Counted from the stretch's first letter, positions 9,130 through 19,854 are shown. The stretch is DNA of 64,000 nucleotides from Streptomyces mangrovi (GCF_900114215.1 NZ_FOSG01000019.1:1375-65374), one strand, 5' to 3'. Numbers and translations are program-made. The notes: generated by a model not told the origin, from the letters alone.

Positions 9130-10275
9130 GTGAAGACCACCCCGGTTCCACCGCGCGGCAGGACGCCGCTGCACGTCGTGCAGGTGATCGGCGGCGGCAG
9201 CGCCCGCGTCTGCGCACATGTGCGCTCCCTGACCGCCGGACTGGTGGCGCGGGGGGTGCGGGTGACCGTCTGCGCGCCGCCGGGCACCGAGCCGGATTAC
9301 GGCTTCACCGGCCTCGGCGCCCACTTCGTGCCCCTGACCTGCGGCACCGGCCCCGAGGCGGCCGCGGTGCTGCGGGTGGTGTGCGCGGACGCCGCGGTGG
9401 TGCACGCCCACGGGCTGCGCGCCGGTGTGCCGGCCGCCCTGGCGCTGTGCGGGCGGCGCCGGACACCGCTGGTGGTCACCTGGCACGCCCGGGCTCAGAC
9501 GGTGGGTGTGCGGGCCCGGCTGATGCGGCTGCTGGAGCGGCGGGTGGTGCGGGCCGCGCGGGTGGTGTTCGGCACCACCTCGGACCTGGTGGACCGGGCC
9601 CGCCGCCACGGCGCCCGCGACGCCCGGCTGGCTCCGGTGACCGTGTCCGTACCGTGTGGCGGGTACGAGGGGCGCCCGGGCCCGCCGGACGGGACGGACG
9701 ACGCGGCGCGGGAGAAGACCCGGGCCGAACTGGGCGTCACCGGCCGCCCGCTGGTCCTCTCCGTGGGCCGGCTCACCCCCCGCCAGGGGCACACCACCTT
9801 GCTGACCGCCTCCCGGGCCTGGCGCCGGCTGGAACCGCAGCCGCTGCTGGCCATCGCCGGGGAGGGGCCGGCGCGCCCCGCGCTGCAGCGCCGCATCGAG
9901 GCCGAGGAGCTGCCGGTACGGCTGCTGGGGCGGCGTGAGGACGCCCTGGAGCTGCTCGCGGCCGCCGATGTCGCCGTGCTGCCCGCGCGCTGGGAGGGCC
10001 GGGCGGTGGTGGCGCAGGAGGCGCTGCGGGCCGGGGTGCCGCTGGTGGCGAGCGCGGTGGGCGGTCTGCCCGAGCTGGTCGGCGACGCCGCGCTGCTGGT
10101 GCCCTACGGCGACGCGGAAGCGCTGGCGGAGGCGGTCGGCGGGCTGCTCGGCGACCCCGCCCGGCGCCGCGGGCTGGCCGCGGCCGGCCGCGCCCAGGCC
10201 GCGACCTGGCCGAGCGAGGACGACACGGTGACCCAGGTGCTGAGCGTGTACGACGAGCTGGCGCAGGGAGGCTGA
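9130..10275 (+). CDS. Glycosyltransferase family 4
   Basis: The 381-residue protein has the GT-B fold. An N-terminal Rossmann-like half (HVVQVIGGGSARVCAHVRSL) is followed by a C-terminal half with the donor-binding elements LVLSVGRLTPRQGH, AGEGPARPALQRRI and the E-x7-E-like WEGRAVVAQEALRAGVPLVAS. It transfers a sugar from a nucleotide-sugar to an unknown acceptor, probably for a cell-surface or specialised glycoconjugate. The GTG at 9130 has AGGAG 12 bases upstream. It stands alone between recN and a convergent LacI gene. Confidence 0.88.
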   Translation: MKTTPVPPRGRTPLHVVQVIGGGSARVCAHVRSLTAGLVARGVRVTVCAPPGTEPDYGFTGLGAHFVPLTCGTGPEAAAVLRVVCADAAVVHAHGLRAGVPAALALCGRRRTPLVVTWHARAQTVGVRARLMRLLERRVVRAARVVFGTTSDLVDRARRHGARDARLAPVTVSVPCGGYEGRPGPPDGTDDAAREKTRAELGVTGRPLVLSVGRLTPRQGHTTLLTASRAWRRLEPQPLLAIAGEGPARPALQRRIEAEELPVRLLGRREDALELLAAADVAVLPARWEGRAVVAQEALRAGVPLVASAVGGLPELVGDAALLVPYGDAEALAEAVGGLLGDPARRRGLAAAGRAQAATWPSEDDTVTQVLSVYDELAQGG

Positions 10276-10334
10276 CCGCCCGGGCCTGCTCGGTGCCGGG
10301 GCTTCCTCAGCCCTGCCGGGCCTCCGCGCCCGAC

Positions 10335-10365
10335 GACCCGGCCGGACTCCGGGCCCGGCCGGGTC
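10335..10365. terminator. Bidirectional hairpin terminator
   Basis: An 11-bp perfect stem (GACCCGGCCGG at 10335-10345, complement at 10355-10365) lies between the convergent glycosyltransferase and LacI-family genes. Its right arm overlaps the LacI stop codon. Confidence 0.65.
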
Positions 10366-11398
10366 AGCTGGAGTCGCGGACGACCAGGTGCGCGGGGGTG
10401 ACGACCGGGGCCGGCCGCTCGCCGCCGGAGGCGTCGCCCAGCCCGAGCCGCCGCAGCAGCAGCTCCGCCATCATCCGTCCCATTCCCTGGATGTCCTGGC
10501 GCACGGTGGTCAGCGCCGGTTCGGCCCAGGCGGCCTGCTCCAGATCGTCGTAGCCGACCACCGCCACGTCCTGCGGCACCCGCAGTCCGCGGGCGCGCAG
10601 CGTCCGCAGTGCGCCCGTGGCCGTCAGGTCGTTGCCCGCGAAGACCGCGTCGGGGCCGGGCGAGCGGTCCAGCAGTTCGGCCATGGCCCGCTCGCCGCCC
10701 TCGGCCGTGAAGTCGCCGTGGGCGACCAGGGCGGGATCGGGCTCGGCCACGCCCAGGGCGTCGAGGTAGCCGTCGAGCCGGTCCAGGGCGGAGGTCTGGT
10801 CCAGCGGGCCGGTGATCACCGCGATCCGCCGCCGTCCCCGCCGCAGCAGGTGCTCCACCGCCTGCCGGGCGCCGCCCCGGTTGTCGGTGTCCACGTACAG
10901 CAGCTCGGGGTCGTCCTCGGCGCCGGGCCAGCCCGGCCGGCCGCCGAAGACCGTGGGCAGGCCGGAGGCGTTCGCCATGGACGGCAGCGGGTCGTCGCGG
11001 TGCAGCGAGAACATCAGCGCGCCGTCCACGTGCCCGCCCGCCAGATAGCGGCCGATGCGGTCGTAGTCCGTGCGGCCCTCCAGCAGCATGAGCAGCAGTT
11101 GCGTGTCGCACGCCGCCAGCTCGCGGCTGATGCCGCGCAGCTGCTGGGCGAAGAAGGGGTCGGAGAACACCCGGGTCTCGGGCTCGGCGATCACCACGGC
11201 GACGGCTCCGGTGCGGCGGGTGACCAGGCTGCGCGCCGCGCTGTTGGGGACGTAGCCCAGCTCGGCCACGGACGCCTGGACCCGGTCCCGCAGGGACTTG
11301 CGGACACCGGCGCCCCCGTTGACCACGCGCGAGACGGTGGCGCGGGAGACCCCGGCGTGGGCGGCGACCGCTTCGAGGGTGGGTCTGGGACCGTGCAC
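10364..11398 (-). CDS. LacI/GalR-family transcriptional regulator
   Basis: The 344-residue protein has an N-terminal HTH (LEAVAAHAGVSRATVSRVVN, residues 8-27) and the hinge helix around NSAARSLVTRRTGAVAVV. A periplasmic-binding-like effector domain follows. The start is GTG at 11398, preceded by GAAGGAG. A near-perfect LacI-type operator lies about 70 bp upstream, which argues for autoregulation. The gene lies downstream of the GH15 glycosidase on the same strand, so carbohydrate sensing is likely. The ligand is unknown. Confidence 0.92.
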   Translation of the reverse strand: MHGPRPTLEAVAAHAGVSRATVSRVVNGGAGVRKSLRDRVQASVAELGYVPNSAARSLVTRRTGAVAVVIAEPETRVFSDPFFAQQLRGISRELAACDTQLLLMLLEGRTDYDRIGRYLAGGHVDGALMFSLHRDDPLPSMANASGLPTVFGGRPGWPGAEDDPELLYVDTDNRGGARQAVEHLLRRGRRRIAVITGPLDQTSALDRLDGYLDALGVAEPDPALVAHGDFTAEGGERAMAELLDRSPGPDAVFAGNDLTATGALRTLRARGLRVPQDVAVVGYDDLEQAAWAEPALTTVRQDIQGMGRMMAELLLRRLGLGDASGGERPAPVVTPAHLVVRDSS

Positions 11399-11469
11399 GG
11401 GCGAACAACTCCTTCTCTCGCGGAATCCCGACGCTACCGCCGGACGCGGGAGGCCGGCTCACTCTGCTG

Positions 11470-11485
11470 GTGAGAGCGCTTTCAC
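11470..11485. promoter_or_regulatory. LacI-family operator (predicted)
   Basis: The 16-bp sequence GTGAGAGCGCTTTCAC is a palindrome with one mismatched pair around the central CG, the classic LacI/GalR operator form. It sits between the GH15 stop and the LacI start, 72 bp before the regulator GTG, so it probably serves autoregulation. Confidence 0.75.
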
Positions 11486-11600
11486 GGCCCCGTCGTACGT
11501 TGTACAGCACCGTGGCGCGGCACCGCCCGGCGCGTCCGGGAAACGGGACGCCACCGGGCGGTGCCGGGCGGTGCCGGACCGGGCCGCGGAGCCGGGGCCG

Positions 11601-13412
11601 TCAGCCGCCGTAGGCGCCCGAGGCCGTCAGCCGCAGGGCGGTGTCGATCAGCGGAACGTGGCTGAACGCCTGCGGGAAGTTGCCCACCTGGCGTCCCAGA
11701 CGGGAGTCCCACTCCTCCGCGAGCAGCCCCAGGTCGTTGCGGAGCGAGAGCAGCTTCTCGAAGAGCCTGCGCGCCTCCTCCACCCGGCCGATCATCGCCA
11801 GGTCGTCCGCCAGCCAGAAGGAGCAGGCCAGGAACGCTCCCTCGTCGCCCTCCAGCCCGTCCAGGCCCGCGTGCTCGCCCGAGGTCGGGTAGCGCAGTAC
11901 GAAGCCGTCCGGCGTGGACAGCTCGCGCTGGATGGCCTCGATGGTGCCGATGACCCGCTTGTCGTCCGGCGGCAGGAAGCCCACCTGCGGGATCAGCAGC
12001 AGGGAGGCGTCCAGCTCCTTCGACCCGTAGGACTGGGTGAAGGTGTTGCGCTCGGGGTCGTAGCCCTTCTCGCACACGTCGCGGTGTATCTCGTCGCGCA
12101 GCGCGCGCCACCGCTCCAGCGGGCCGTCCGCCTCACCGGACTCGATCAGGCGGATGGTGCGGTCCACCGCCGTCCAGGCCATGACCTTGGAGTGCACGAA
12201 GTGGCGGCGCGGGCCGCGCACCTCCCATATCCCCTCGTCCGGCTCGTTCCAGTGGTCCTCCAGGTAGGTGATCAGCTTGATCTGCAGGAGGCTGGCGTAG
12301 TCGTTGCGTGCCAGGCCGGTCATGTGCGCCAGGTGCAGGGCCTCGATGACCTCGCCGTAGACGTCGAGCTGGAGCTGGGAGGCGGCGCCGTTGCCGACCC
12401 GCACCGGCTGGGAGTTCTCGTAGCCGGGCAGCCAGGAGAGCTCCGTCTCGCCCAGCTCGCGCTCGCCGGCGATGCCGTACATGATCTGCAGGTTCTCCGG
12501 ATCGCCGGCGACCGCGCGCAGCAGCCACTCGCGCCAGGCGAGCGCCTCGCTGCGGTAGCCGGTGCGCAGCAGCGACGACAGCGTGATCGCCGCGTCGCGC
12601 AGCCAGGTGAAGCGGTAGTCCCAGTTGCGCACGCCGCCGATGTGCTCGGGCAGTGAGGTGGTGGGGGCCGCGACGATGCCGCCGGTCGGGGCGTAGGTGA
12701 GGGCCTTGAGCGTGATCAGGGAGCGGACCACCGCCTCGCGGTACGGGCCGTGGTACGTGCACTGGCGCACCCAGTCGCGCCAGAAGTCCTCGGTCGCCGC
12801 CAGGGACGTCTCCGGATCCGCCGGCGCCGGGGGCTCCTTGTGCGAGGGCTGCCAGCTGATGGTCATCGCCACCCGGTCGCCCGGCGCGACGGTGAAGTCG
12901 GCGTAGGTGGTCAGGTCCTTGCCGTAGGTGTCGGCCTCGGAGTCCACCCACACGGAGTCGGGGCCGGCGACGGCGACGGTGCGGCCGTCCACCTTGTGCA
13001 CCCACGGCACCACCCAGCCGTAGGAGAACCGCATCCGCAGCGCCGAGCGCATCGGCACACGGCCGCTGACGCCCTCCACGACGCGGATGAGCTGCGGCGC
13101 GTGGTGCTCACGGGGCGGCATGAAGTCGATGACCCGCACCGTTCCGCGCGGGGTGTCCCACTCGGACTCCAGGATCAGGGAGTCGCCCCGGTAGCGGCGG
13201 CGGCTGGCCACCGGCGGCTCCTGGTCGGCGGGGTGGGCGGGGCCCAGGCGCCAGAAGCCGTGCTCCTCGGTGCCCAGGAGCCCGGCGAAGACGGCGTGCG
13301 AGTCGAACCGGGGCAGGCACAGCCAGTCCACCGAACCGTCCCGGCATACCAGGGCGGCGGTCTGCATGTCCCCGATGAGTGCGTAATCCTCGATGCGCCC
13401 GGCCACGAGCAT
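11601..13412 (-). CDS. Glycoside hydrolase family 15 (glucoamylase/trehalase type)
   Basis: The protein has 603 residues with no signal peptide, so it is cytosolic. The N-terminal beta-sandwich begins IEDYALIGDMQTAALVCRDG and the (alpha/alpha)6 catalytic domain carries the family signature GGVRNWDYRFTWLRDAA near residues 280-296 and EEWDSRLGRQVGNFPQAFSH near the end. Mycobacterial relatives of this length are trehalases, while others hydrolyse alpha-glucans; sequence alone does not decide. ATG 13412 is used because homologous sequence starts there. Its stop lies about 200 bp before the LacI regulator start. Confidence 0.9.
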   Translation of the reverse strand: MLVAGRIEDYALIGDMQTAALVCRDGSVDWLCLPRFDSHAVFAGLLGTEEHGFWRLGPAHPADQEPPVASRRRYRGDSLILESEWDTPRGTVRVIDFMPPREHHAPQLIRVVEGVSGRVPMRSALRMRFSYGWVVPWVHKVDGRTVAVAGPDSVWVDSEADTYGKDLTTYADFTVAPGDRVAMTISWQPSHKEPPAPADPETSLAATEDFWRDWVRQCTYHGPYREAVVRSLITLKALTYAPTGGIVAAPTTSLPEHIGGVRNWDYRFTWLRDAAITLSSLLRTGYRSEALAWREWLLRAVAGDPENLQIMYGIAGERELGETELSWLPGYENSQPVRVGNGAASQLQLDVYGEVIEALHLAHMTGLARNDYASLLQIKLITYLEDHWNEPDEGIWEVRGPRRHFVHSKVMAWTAVDRTIRLIESGEADGPLERWRALRDEIHRDVCEKGYDPERNTFTQSYGSKELDASLLLIPQVGFLPPDDKRVIGTIEAIQRELSTPDGFVLRYPTSGEHAGLDGLEGDEGAFLACSFWLADDLAMIGRVEEARRLFEKLLSLRNDLGLLAEEWDSRLGRQVGNFPQAFSHVPLIDTALRLTASGAYGG

Positions 13413-13849
13413 CTCCAGTCGAACAGTGGCTACGCCCCGTGGGACGTGCGGTTTTCCGTCCTGCCGCACGGGAGGGCCCGCGCGGACAGTCTGAGCAGGA
13501 TACGACGCGGCCAGATGTTCCGCGCCGAGGTCACCTTAGGGGTGACGGGGCCCTCCGGGTGACAACAATTCGGTGATTGACAACCTCGGTGGACGGCTCC
13601 GGTGACGATCGCCGGGACCGCCGCCGGGCCGGCCGGCCCGGCGGCCGCCCCGGTAACTGTGCCATGGTCCGGGCGGCGGCGGGCCGCGCCTCGGCACCCC
13701 GGACGAGCCGCTGATACCCTGGTAGCCCGTGGAGCGGAGGGCACAACAACCCCCGAACCGCAGCGACGGCACCCCCGCCGGTCGAGCCGATCCGGCCGGG
13801 GCGGCCGCAGCGCACGTCACCTCGCGACCACGGGAGCCCCCTCTTGGCC
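13413..13849. other. Divergent intergenic region, GH15 / pyrG
   Basis: This 437-bp non-coding stretch separates the divergent GH15 and pyrG genes and must hold both promoters. A consensus TTGACA occurs at 13578-13583 on the plus strand, but I see no convincing -10 at the right distance. The part before pyrG is rich in short GGCC and CCGG palindromes. No gene is supported. Confidence 0.5.
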
Positions 13850-15553
<1,704 letters not shown>

Positions 15554-15556
15554 GCC

Positions 15557-16225
15557 GTGGCGGACAGGGACGGGCGGGCCGGCGGGCCCGCGGACGGACA
15601 GGTGCTGCGGGACGTCCCGCAGCAGTGGCGGATCACCGCCTCCGAGACGCCCTTCGAGGGCGCCAAGACCAGCGTGCGCACCGACCGTGTGGTGATGCCG
15701 GACGGCTCCGTCGCCGCCCGCGACTACCAGGTCCACCCCGGCTCGGTGGCCGTCCTCGCCCTCGACGAGCAGGACCGGGTGCTGGTGATCAGCCAGTACC
15801 GGCACCCGGTGCGGCACAAGCTGTGGGAGATCCCCGCCGGCCTGCTCGACGTCCCCGGCGAGAACCCGCTGAGCGCCGCCAGGCGCGAGCTGCACGAGGA
15901 GGCGCACGTCGAGGCCGGGGACTGGCGGGTGCTGATCGACATCTACACCTCGCCCGGCGGCAGCGACGAGGCGGTGCGCATCTTCCTGGCCCGCGGTCTG
16001 TCCGACGCCGAGGGCGAGCGCTTCGAGGTCAGCGACGAGGAGGCCGACATGGAGGTGGCCCGCGTGCCCCTGGCGCAGCTGGTGCGTGGCGCGCTGGCGG
16101 GGGACCTGCACAACAACTGCCTGGTAACCGCCGTCATGGCGCTGACCGCCGCACGGACCGAGGGCGGCCTGGACGCCCTGCGTCCGGCCGAGGCGCCCTG
16201 GCCCGCCAGGCCCTTCGAGGCATGA
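15557..16225 (+). CDS. Nudix hydrolase, ADP-ribose pyrophosphatase type
   Basis: The protein has 222 residues. The Nudix box runs from GENPLSAARRELHEEAHV: the E-x7-R-E-x2-EE metal-binding core is intact, but the usual Gly after EE-x is replaced by His. Upstream features (SVAVLALDEQDRVLVISQYRHPV and LWEIPAGLLD) match the ADP-ribose pyrophosphatase subfamily, which cleaves ADP-ribose to AMP and ribose 5-phosphate. It starts with GTG immediately after pyrG. A 42-bp perfect palindrome follows. Confidence 0.9.
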   Translation: MADRDGRAGGPADGQVLRDVPQQWRITASETPFEGAKTSVRTDRVVMPDGSVAARDYQVHPGSVAVLALDEQDRVLVISQYRHPVRHKLWEIPAGLLDVPGENPLSAARRELHEEAHVEAGDWRVLIDIYTSPGGSDEAVRIFLARGLSDAEGERFEVSDEEADMEVARVPLAQLVRGALAGDLHNNCLVTAVMALTAARTEGGLDALRPAEAPWPARPFEA

Positions 16226-16254
16226 GGCGCCGGCCGTGACGGCCGGAGTGTGAA

Positions 16255-16296
16255 CGCGCCCCGGGCGCGGAGCGGCCGCTCCGCGCCCGGGGCGCG
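16255..16296. terminator. 42-bp perfect palindrome, likely terminator
   Basis: Two 21-bp arms (16255-16275 and 16276-16296) are exact reverse complements with no spacer. The palindrome lies 30 bp after the Nudix stop and 43 bp before the next gene on the same strand, fitting a terminator for the pyrG-Nudix operon. Confidence 0.7.
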
Positions 16297-16339
16297 CGGC
16301 GCCGGTGCGGACCGTCCGCGGTGAACTACCCTTCCAGCC

Positions 16340-18556
16340 GTGACGGATCAGGCGGTGCACACCGGCGGACCGGCCCCGTCCGCCGGAGCCGTGGACGGAG
16401 GCGGGGCAGCGGGCGGTCTCCTCGGACGGCGGCGCGAACTGGACCGGTTGCGCGCCGACCTCGCAGGCTCCGGCCTCGACACCCTCTCCGGCCGCGCCTC
16501 CCCCCGCTGCCGCGTCCTGCTCGTCGTGGGCCGGCCCGGTTCGGGCCGCACCGCGCTGGCGGAGGAGTTCGCGCGGCGGGCGGCCGCCGACTACCCCGAC
16601 GGGATCCTGCGCGCCCGGCTCAGCGACCCGGACGGCACCCCGGTCCCCACCGAACGCACCGCCCGTGATCTGCTCCGCGCTCTCGCCGCCGCCCGCGGCG
16701 CGGCCGGGGGGTCCGCGGCCGCGCCCCCCGCCGGGGCGGGGGACGCGGAGCTCGCCGAGGCGCTGCGCGACGCCCTGGCGGACCGCCGCGCCCTGCTCCT
16801 ACTGGACGACGTGGCCGCTCCCGAACAGCTTCACGGCCTGCTGCCCGACAGCCAAGGCTGCCTCGTGCTGGCCGTCTCCCGCGGACCGCTGACCGGCATT
16901 CCGGATGTGCGGCCCTGCCCGCTGGAGGGTCTGGACACGGCCGCGGCCGTCGCGCTGCTGGAGCGGCGGGCCGGAGACACCCCACGCGTCACCGTCGACC
17001 CGCGTGCGGCGGAGTCCCTGGCCGAGGCCTGCGGCGGGCGCCCCGCGGCGCTCGTCCTGGTCGGAGGCTGGCTGGCGGCCCACCCCATGGCGTCCGTGGC
17101 CGAGGCGGTCCGGCGGTTCGCCGCTCTCCCCGACGACCTCCCCGGCGGTGCGGCGGACGACGCCCACGCGCCCGAGGACGCGTCGGGGCGTGTGCCCGGC
17201 GGCCGTCCCGGCCGTCTTCCCGGCGGACTGCCCGGCGCCGCGCGAGCCGCCGTCCCCGGCCCCCGCGCCCGTCCGGCTCCGGTGGCCCGGCCACTGGTCC
17301 GTGCCTTCCACCTGGTCCACGGCTCGCTGCCGCCCTTTGCCGCGCGCTTCCTGCGCCTGCTGGCGCTCGCCCCGGCCGGACTCGCCGACGCCCACACCGC
17401 CGCCGCCCTCGCCGGGTGCCGGGCGGACGAGGCCGCGGCCACGCTGGAGGCCTTCACCGGGCTCGGCCTGCTGCGCACCACCGCCATCCCGGGGCTGTAC
17501 GCCGTCCCGGGCTGCCTCGCCCCCGTCCTGGCGGCCGTGCTGGAGGAGCGGGAGTCCCCGGAGGACGTGAGACTGGCCCGGGCCAGGGTGCTGGAGCGGT
17601 CGGTGCGGCTGCTGCGGTCCTGCCGGGCCGCGGCCGAGCCGCCCGGTTCACCGGCACGCCGGGCGGCGGCCGAGCTGCCGCGCGCCCTGCGTTTCGAAAG
17701 CCGCGCCGCCGCTGCCGACTGGCTCGGCCCCCGGCTCCCGGGCCTGCGCGCTGCCGCCCGCACCGCCGTGGCGGACGGGGAACTGGACACCCTGGCCCGG
17801 CGGCTGGCCGCCGCCCTCGCCGGGGCGCTGACCGCGCACCTGGGACCCTCTCCGGCCGCCCCCGAGCTGTACCGGCTCCACGAACTGCTGCTGCCCGTCA
17901 CCGAGCGGCGCGGGCTGCACGGCGAGCGCGCCGCGATCCTGCTCGACCTCGGAGACCTCGACGCCCTCTGCGGCCGCCCGCACCGGGCGCTGGCGCGCTA
18001 CCGCGCCGCGCTGGAGGCGGCCCGGGCCGACGGCGGGCGCGGTGGCGACCGGAGCGCCGCGGCGGCCGCGCGGGCACTGGAGTCCCTGGGCGACACCTAT
18101 GCGCACCTGGGCGACGACCGGCGCGCCGGCGACTGGTACGGCCGGGCGCTGGCGCTGTGCCAGACCCGCGGCGAGCCGGCCGGCGAGGCCCGCCTGCACG
18201 GGCGGATCGGGGCCGCGTTTTTGAGGGAGGGGCGCTGGGAGGAGGCCCTGCGGGCCTGGCGGGCCTGTGCCGCGGCCTGTCGGCGGCTGCGGGACGGCGA
18301 GGCGTACGCGCGGGCGCTGGAGGAGGTGGCCAGGGTCCAGGAGTACGCGGGCCGCGCCGAGGAGGCGCGGCGCACCCGCCGTCGGGCCCTGCGGTGGGGG
18401 CGCCCGGGAGCGGGGCGCGGGGACGGGGACCGGAGCGGGGAGACGGCCGGGAAGAGGGGCGGAGGAGAGGGCGCCCGTTCGCGTCCCGCGGTGGCGCGAT
18501 GGATGCTGGAAGAAGCCCCACGCACCGCCGAGAGCGGCAGTCGGCCTGCGAAATAG
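16340..18556 (+). CDS. STAND/NB-ARC-like NTPase with TPR C-terminus
   Basis: The 738-residue protein has an AAA/STAND nucleotide-binding module: GRRRELDRLRADL, then a P-loop-like VGRPGSGRTAL near residues 62-72, Walker B ALLLLDDV near 151-158 and a sensor region VLAVSRGPLTG. The Walker A Lys is Arg (GSGRT), which is unusual. A Pro/Gly-rich linker lies near 270-310. The C-terminal third is TPR-like (LESLGDTYAHLGDDRRAGDWYGRAL and EGRWEEALRAWRACAAA), and the end is disordered and basic. Such proteins are signal switches in actinobacteria, often with a DNA-binding domain, but none is visible here. The start is GTG 16340. Confidence 0.75.
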   Translation: MTDQAVHTGGPAPSAGAVDGGGAAGGLLGRRRELDRLRADLAGSGLDTLSGRASPRCRVLLVVGRPGSGRTALAEEFARRAAADYPDGILRARLSDPDGTPVPTERTARDLLRALAAARGAAGGSAAAPPAGAGDAELAEALRDALADRRALLLLDDVAAPEQLHGLLPDSQGCLVLAVSRGPLTGIPDVRPCPLEGLDTAAAVALLERRAGDTPRVTVDPRAAESLAEACGGRPAALVLVGGWLAAHPMASVAEAVRRFAALPDDLPGGAADDAHAPEDASGRVPGGRPGRLPGGLPGAARAAVPGPRARPAPVARPLVRAFHLVHGSLPPFAARFLRLLALAPAGLADAHTAAALAGCRADEAAATLEAFTGLGLLRTTAIPGLYAVPGCLAPVLAAVLEERESPEDVRLARARVLERSVRLLRSCRAAAEPPGSPARRAAAELPRALRFESRAAAADWLGPRLPGLRAAARTAVADGELDTLARRLAAALAGALTAHLGPSPAAPELYRLHELLLPVTERRGLHGERAAILLDLGDLDALCGRPHRALARYRAALEAARADGGRGGDRSAAAAARALESLGDTYAHLGDDRRAGDWYGRALALCQTRGEPAGEARLHGRIGAAFLREGRWEEALRAWRACAAACRRLRDGEAYARALEEVARVQEYAGRAEEARRTRRRALRWGRPGAGRGDGDRSGETAGKRGGGEGARSRPAVARWMLEEAPRTAESGSRPAK

Positions 18557-18568
18557 ACAGCGATCCTC

Positions 18569-18587
18569 GCAAAAATTGACCCTTTGC
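18569..18587. promoter_or_regulatory. Inverted repeat upstream of ald (possible operator)
   Basis: GCAAA at 18569-18573 and TTTGC at 18583-18587 form an inverted repeat with a 9-base spacer, a layout seen for Lrp/AsnC-type regulators. It lies just upstream of a candidate promoter for ald in a notably AT-richer stretch. The assignment is inference. Confidence 0.4.
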
Positions 18588-18592
18588 AAGGC

Positions 18593-18620
18593 TGGACAGG
18601 GAGAAACCCTTCATTAAACT
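18593..18620 (+). promoter_or_regulatory. Candidate ald promoter
   Basis: TGGACA (18593-18598), a 16-base spacer and TAAACT (18615-18620) resemble a housekeeping promoter: 5/6 match at -35 and 4/6 at -10. It is about 120 bp upstream of the ald start. Confidence 0.4.
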
Positions 18621-18738
18621 GGCCGAGCTGCGGCCGCTCGACCGCATCCGACATTTACCCCATGTACCGGTGCGGTGGGGTGGGCCCCGGTCCATTCCGC
18701 AACCATGACACCCCCATGAGACAAGGACCGTGATCGAC

Positions 18739-19854
18739 GTGAAGGTCGGCATCCCCCGCGAAGTCAAGAACAACGAGTTCCGCGTGGCCATCACCCCGGC
18801 CGGTGTGCACGAGCTCGTACGCAACGGGCACCGGGTCCACGTGGAGCGGAGCGCCGGTGAGGGCTCCTCCATCCCCGACCGGGAGTACGCCGAGGCCGGC
18901 GCCGTCATCCTGGACAGCGCCGACGAGGTGTGGGCCACCGCCGAACTGCTGCTGAAGGTCAAGGAGCCGGTCGCCGAGGAGTACCACCGGCTGCGCAAGG
19001 ACCAGACGCTGTTCACCTACCTCCACCTGGCCGCGTCCCGCGAGTGCACCGACGCGCTGCTGCGCTCGGGCACCACCGCCATCGCCTACGAGACGGTGGA
19101 GAGTGCCGACCACGCGCTGCCGCTGCTGGCGCCGATGTCGGAGGTCGCGGGCCGGATCGCCCCGCAGGTGGGCGCGTACCACCTGATGCGCTCGGCCGGC
19201 GGCCGCGGAGTGCTGCCCGGCGGTGTGCCGGGCGTCGCGCCGAGCCGGGCCGTGGTCATAGGCGGCGGCGTCTCGGGCTGGAACGCCACCCAGATCGCCG
19301 TCGGGATGGGCTTCCACGTCACCCTGCTCGACAAGGACGTGCGCAAGCTGCGCGAGGCCGACCGGATCTTCGGCACCCGGGTGCGGACGATCACCTCCAA
19401 CGCGTACGAGCTGGAGAAGGCCGTCCTCGACGCCGACCTGGTCGTCGGCGCCGTGCTGATCCCGGGGGCCAAGGCGCCGAAGCTGGTCACCAACGAGCTG
19501 GTGTCGCGGATGAAGCCGGGCAGCGTCCTGGTGGACATCGCGATCGACCAGGGCGGCTGTTTCGAGGACTCGCGACCCACCACCCACGCGGAGCCGACCT
19601 TCACCGTCCACGACTCGGTCTTCTACTGCGTCGCCAACATGCCCGGCGCGGTGCCGAGCACCTCGACGTACGCGCTGACCAACGCCACGCTGCCGTACAT
19701 CGTCGAGCTGGCCAACCACGGCTGGCGCGACGCCCTGCGCCGCGACCCGGTGCTCGCCAGGGGGCTCAACGTCCACGACGGAGAGGTCACCTACGGCCCG
19801 GTCGCCGAGGCGCACGGGCTGCCGGTGCGCGAGCCGGCCGCGCTGCTCGGCTGA
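18739..19854 (+). CDS. ald: Alanine dehydrogenase
   Basis: The 371-residue enzyme interconverts L-alanine and pyruvate plus ammonia using NAD. It begins with the family signature KVGIPREVKNNEFRVAITP and includes the catalytic Lys in LLKVKEP and His in TYLHLAA. A Rossmann NAD-binding motif VVIGGGVSGWNATQIAVGMG follows near residue 170. GTG 18739 is preferred over GTG 18730 because AAGGA lies 11 bases upstream and the resulting length matches the family. It stands alone with its own candidate promoter and terminator. Confidence 0.95.
   Translation: MKVGIPREVKNNEFRVAITPAGVHELVRNGHRVHVERSAGEGSSIPDREYAEAGAVILDSADEVWATAELLLKVKEPVAEEYHRLRKDQTLFTYLHLAASRECTDALLRSGTTAIAYETVESADHALPLLAPMSEVAGRIAPQVGAYHLMRSAGGRGVLPGGVPGVAPSRAVVIGGGVSGWNATQIAVGMGFHVTLLDKDVRKLREADRIFGTRVRTITSNAYELEKAVLDADLVVGAVLIPGAKAPKLVTNELVSRMKPGSVLVDIAIDQGGCFEDSRPTTHAEPTFTVHDSVFYCVANMPGAVPSTSTYALTNATLPYIVELANHGWRDALRRDPVLARGLNVHDGEVTYGPVAEAHGLPVREPAALLG

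Noticed and set aside
13578..13583. pyrG promoter from the TTGACA alone
   Set aside because: The hexamer matches -35 consensus, but no -10-like sequence lies 16-19 bases downstream, so a promoter is not called.
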